From Clostridia bacterium (GTDB lineage: Bacteria > Bacillota > Clostridia > Christensenellales > UBA1242), in the NCBI GenBank assembly GCA_017650795.1, contig JAGCEE010000334.1, positions 1 to 7,019 on the forward strand: DNA of 7,019 nucleotides, read 5' to 3'. Each line of letters opens with the position of its first letter. The first letter of the stretch is position 1. A model generated the notes under the pieces. That model saw nothing but the letters and a program-made list of their open reading frames with translations, was not told where the DNA came from and ran no database searches. Made by a program: the position numbers and the translations under genes. This document shows positions 6,093 to 7,019 of the stretch, in pieces.

Positions 6093-7006
6093 TGGGCGTC
6101 TTTTTTCAATCGCTAGGCATGGCTCTTGAAGATGGCGCAATCGACACACTTAAAGCAATACCAATTCTTTTTGCAGTATATATAATAGTTAGTTTTTTAG
6201 AACACAATACTCACAGATATGTTGGATTCTTTAAAAAAGCAAAGAGATTTGGACCATTTGTTGGCGCAAGTTTAGGAATTGTGCCGCAATGTGGTTTTTC
6301 GGTTGCAATGGCTGATTTATATAATAAAAAATATATCAGCATTGGAACACTTATTGCAGTCTTTATCGCCACAAGTGACGAAGCTATACCAATTTTATTC
6401 TCAGACTATAATTTTGTTTTGCCAATGTTATTGTTAATTGCAATTAAATTTGTTTATGCAATAGTATGTGGTTATTTAATTGATTTAATTGCATCGGCAC
6501 TTCATAAAAAGACAGAAAACAATATAACGCTAGAAACGCTACCCGACACTCTCCCTTGTGAGTGCGGGCATGAAGGTCACGACCACGAACATACACATCA
6601 TTGTTGTGCCGACAATATTTTTGTTTATGCAATAAAACACACGTTAAAAATTGCTCTATTTATATTTGTTGTAAATGTTGTTATAAACACAATAATTATT
6701 ACTACAAATTTTGACTTAAACTCATTAAATCAAATAAATAAATTTGTTCAACCTCTCATTACTTCTGTTATTGGTTTAATACCAAATTGTATTGCATCTG
6801 TTGTATTGGTTGAAGTTTATATGGCTGGCGGAATGACTTTTGGTGCATTACTTGCAGGACTTGCAACAGGTGCAGGTGTTGGATTATTGGTACTATTTAA
6901 ACAAAATAAAAAAGCATTATTAAATAATATTTTAATTCTTGGAATTGTTTACACATTGGGCGTACTACTCGGTATAGCAAGTAACCTACTTAAAATATCA
7001 TTATAA
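6092..7006 (+). CDS. ArsP_2-type putative manganese / heavy-metal transporter
   Basis: A 304-residue polytopic membrane protein that resembles the family annotated as putative manganese transporter or putative heavy-metal exporter (ArsP_2, PF11449). Family-typical segments are GIVPQCGFSV (62-71), ATSDEAIPIL (93-102) and GLIPNCIASV (228-237), followed by the glycine-rich helix GALLAGLATGAGVG (251-264). The halves around 62-102 and 228-268 align without gaps, pointing to an internal duplication. Between them a cytosolic or external loop (156-172) is packed with metal ligands: C156, C158, H160, H163, H165, H167, H169, H170, C171 and C172. The family is thought to export metal; neither the metal nor the direction is shown by sequence. 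The ATG overlaps the upstream stop (TAATG). The gene ends 13 bases before the window edge and no terminator is visible. A role with the divergent ZIP permease in metal balance is inference. Confidence 0.8.
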   Translation: MGVFFQSLGMALEDGAIDTLKAIPILFAVYIIVSFLEHNTHRYVGFFKKAKRFGPFVGASLGIVPQCGFSVAMADLYNKKYISIGTLIAVFIATSDEAIPILFSDYNFVLPMLLLIAIKFVYAIVCGYLIDLIASALHKKTENNITLETLPDTLPCECGHEGHDHEHTHHCCADNIFVYAIKHTLKIALFIFVVNVVINTIIITTNFDLNSLNQINKFVQPLITSVIGLIPNCIASVVLVEVYMAGGMTFGALLAGLATGAGVGLLVLFKQNKKALLNNILILGIVYTLGVLLGIASNLLKISL

Positions 7007-7019
7007 TTTTTAGTTATAA

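Noticed and set aside
7001..7019. Terminator after the transporter gene
   Set aside because: Two TTATAA copies flank a T-run, but a stem of only A-T pairs would not be stable and the window ends there.

Overview
This AT-rich window looks chromosomal and comes from a low-GC Gram-positive bacterium, most likely an uncultured Clostridia-type Firmicute. The signs are a dnaG-rpoD pair in the Firmicutes order, a SepF-type division protein, strong GGAGG-type Shine-Dalgarno sites, vegetative-type promoters, and TTG and GTG starts next to ATG. No mobile element, RNA gene or CRISPR array is visible, and genes cover almost all of the window.

The left 5.1 kb is transcribed on the minus strand. In transcription order it holds a ZIP-family metal permease (5126-4386), DNA primase dnaG (4318-2537, TTG start), the primary sigma factor rpoD (2531-1473, GTG start), a coiled-coil C4 zinc-ribbon protein (1463-762), sepF (687-256) and the N-terminal 81 codons of lspA (245 to the window edge). 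From dnaG to the zinc-ribbon gene the gaps are only 5 and 9 bases. The rpoD Shine-Dalgarno site lies inside the last codons of dnaG, and that of the zinc-ribbon gene overlaps the rpoD stop. sepF has its own likely promoter. The block joins the macromolecular-synthesis genes (primase, sigma) directly to genes for division and lipoprotein maturation.

A divergent intergenic region of 111 bases (5127-5237) holds a good extended -10 promoter facing right, a weaker promoter facing left for the ZIP gene, and a perfect 13-bp palindrome over the likely -10 of the ZIP promoter.

The right 1.8 kb is a two-gene plus-strand operon. The first gene (5238-6092) encodes an unfamiliar 284-residue protein. It has a short amphipathic N-terminus, eleven gapless tandem 17-residue repeats (very probably a beta-solenoid) and a charged, probably disordered tail. 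The second gene overlaps it by one base and encodes an ArsP_2-type (putative manganese or heavy-metal) membrane transporter with a His/Cys-rich loop and two homologous halves. With the divergent ZIP permease this looks like a metal-handling locus, and the solenoid protein is its uncharacterised part. It is the best candidate here for something undescribed.
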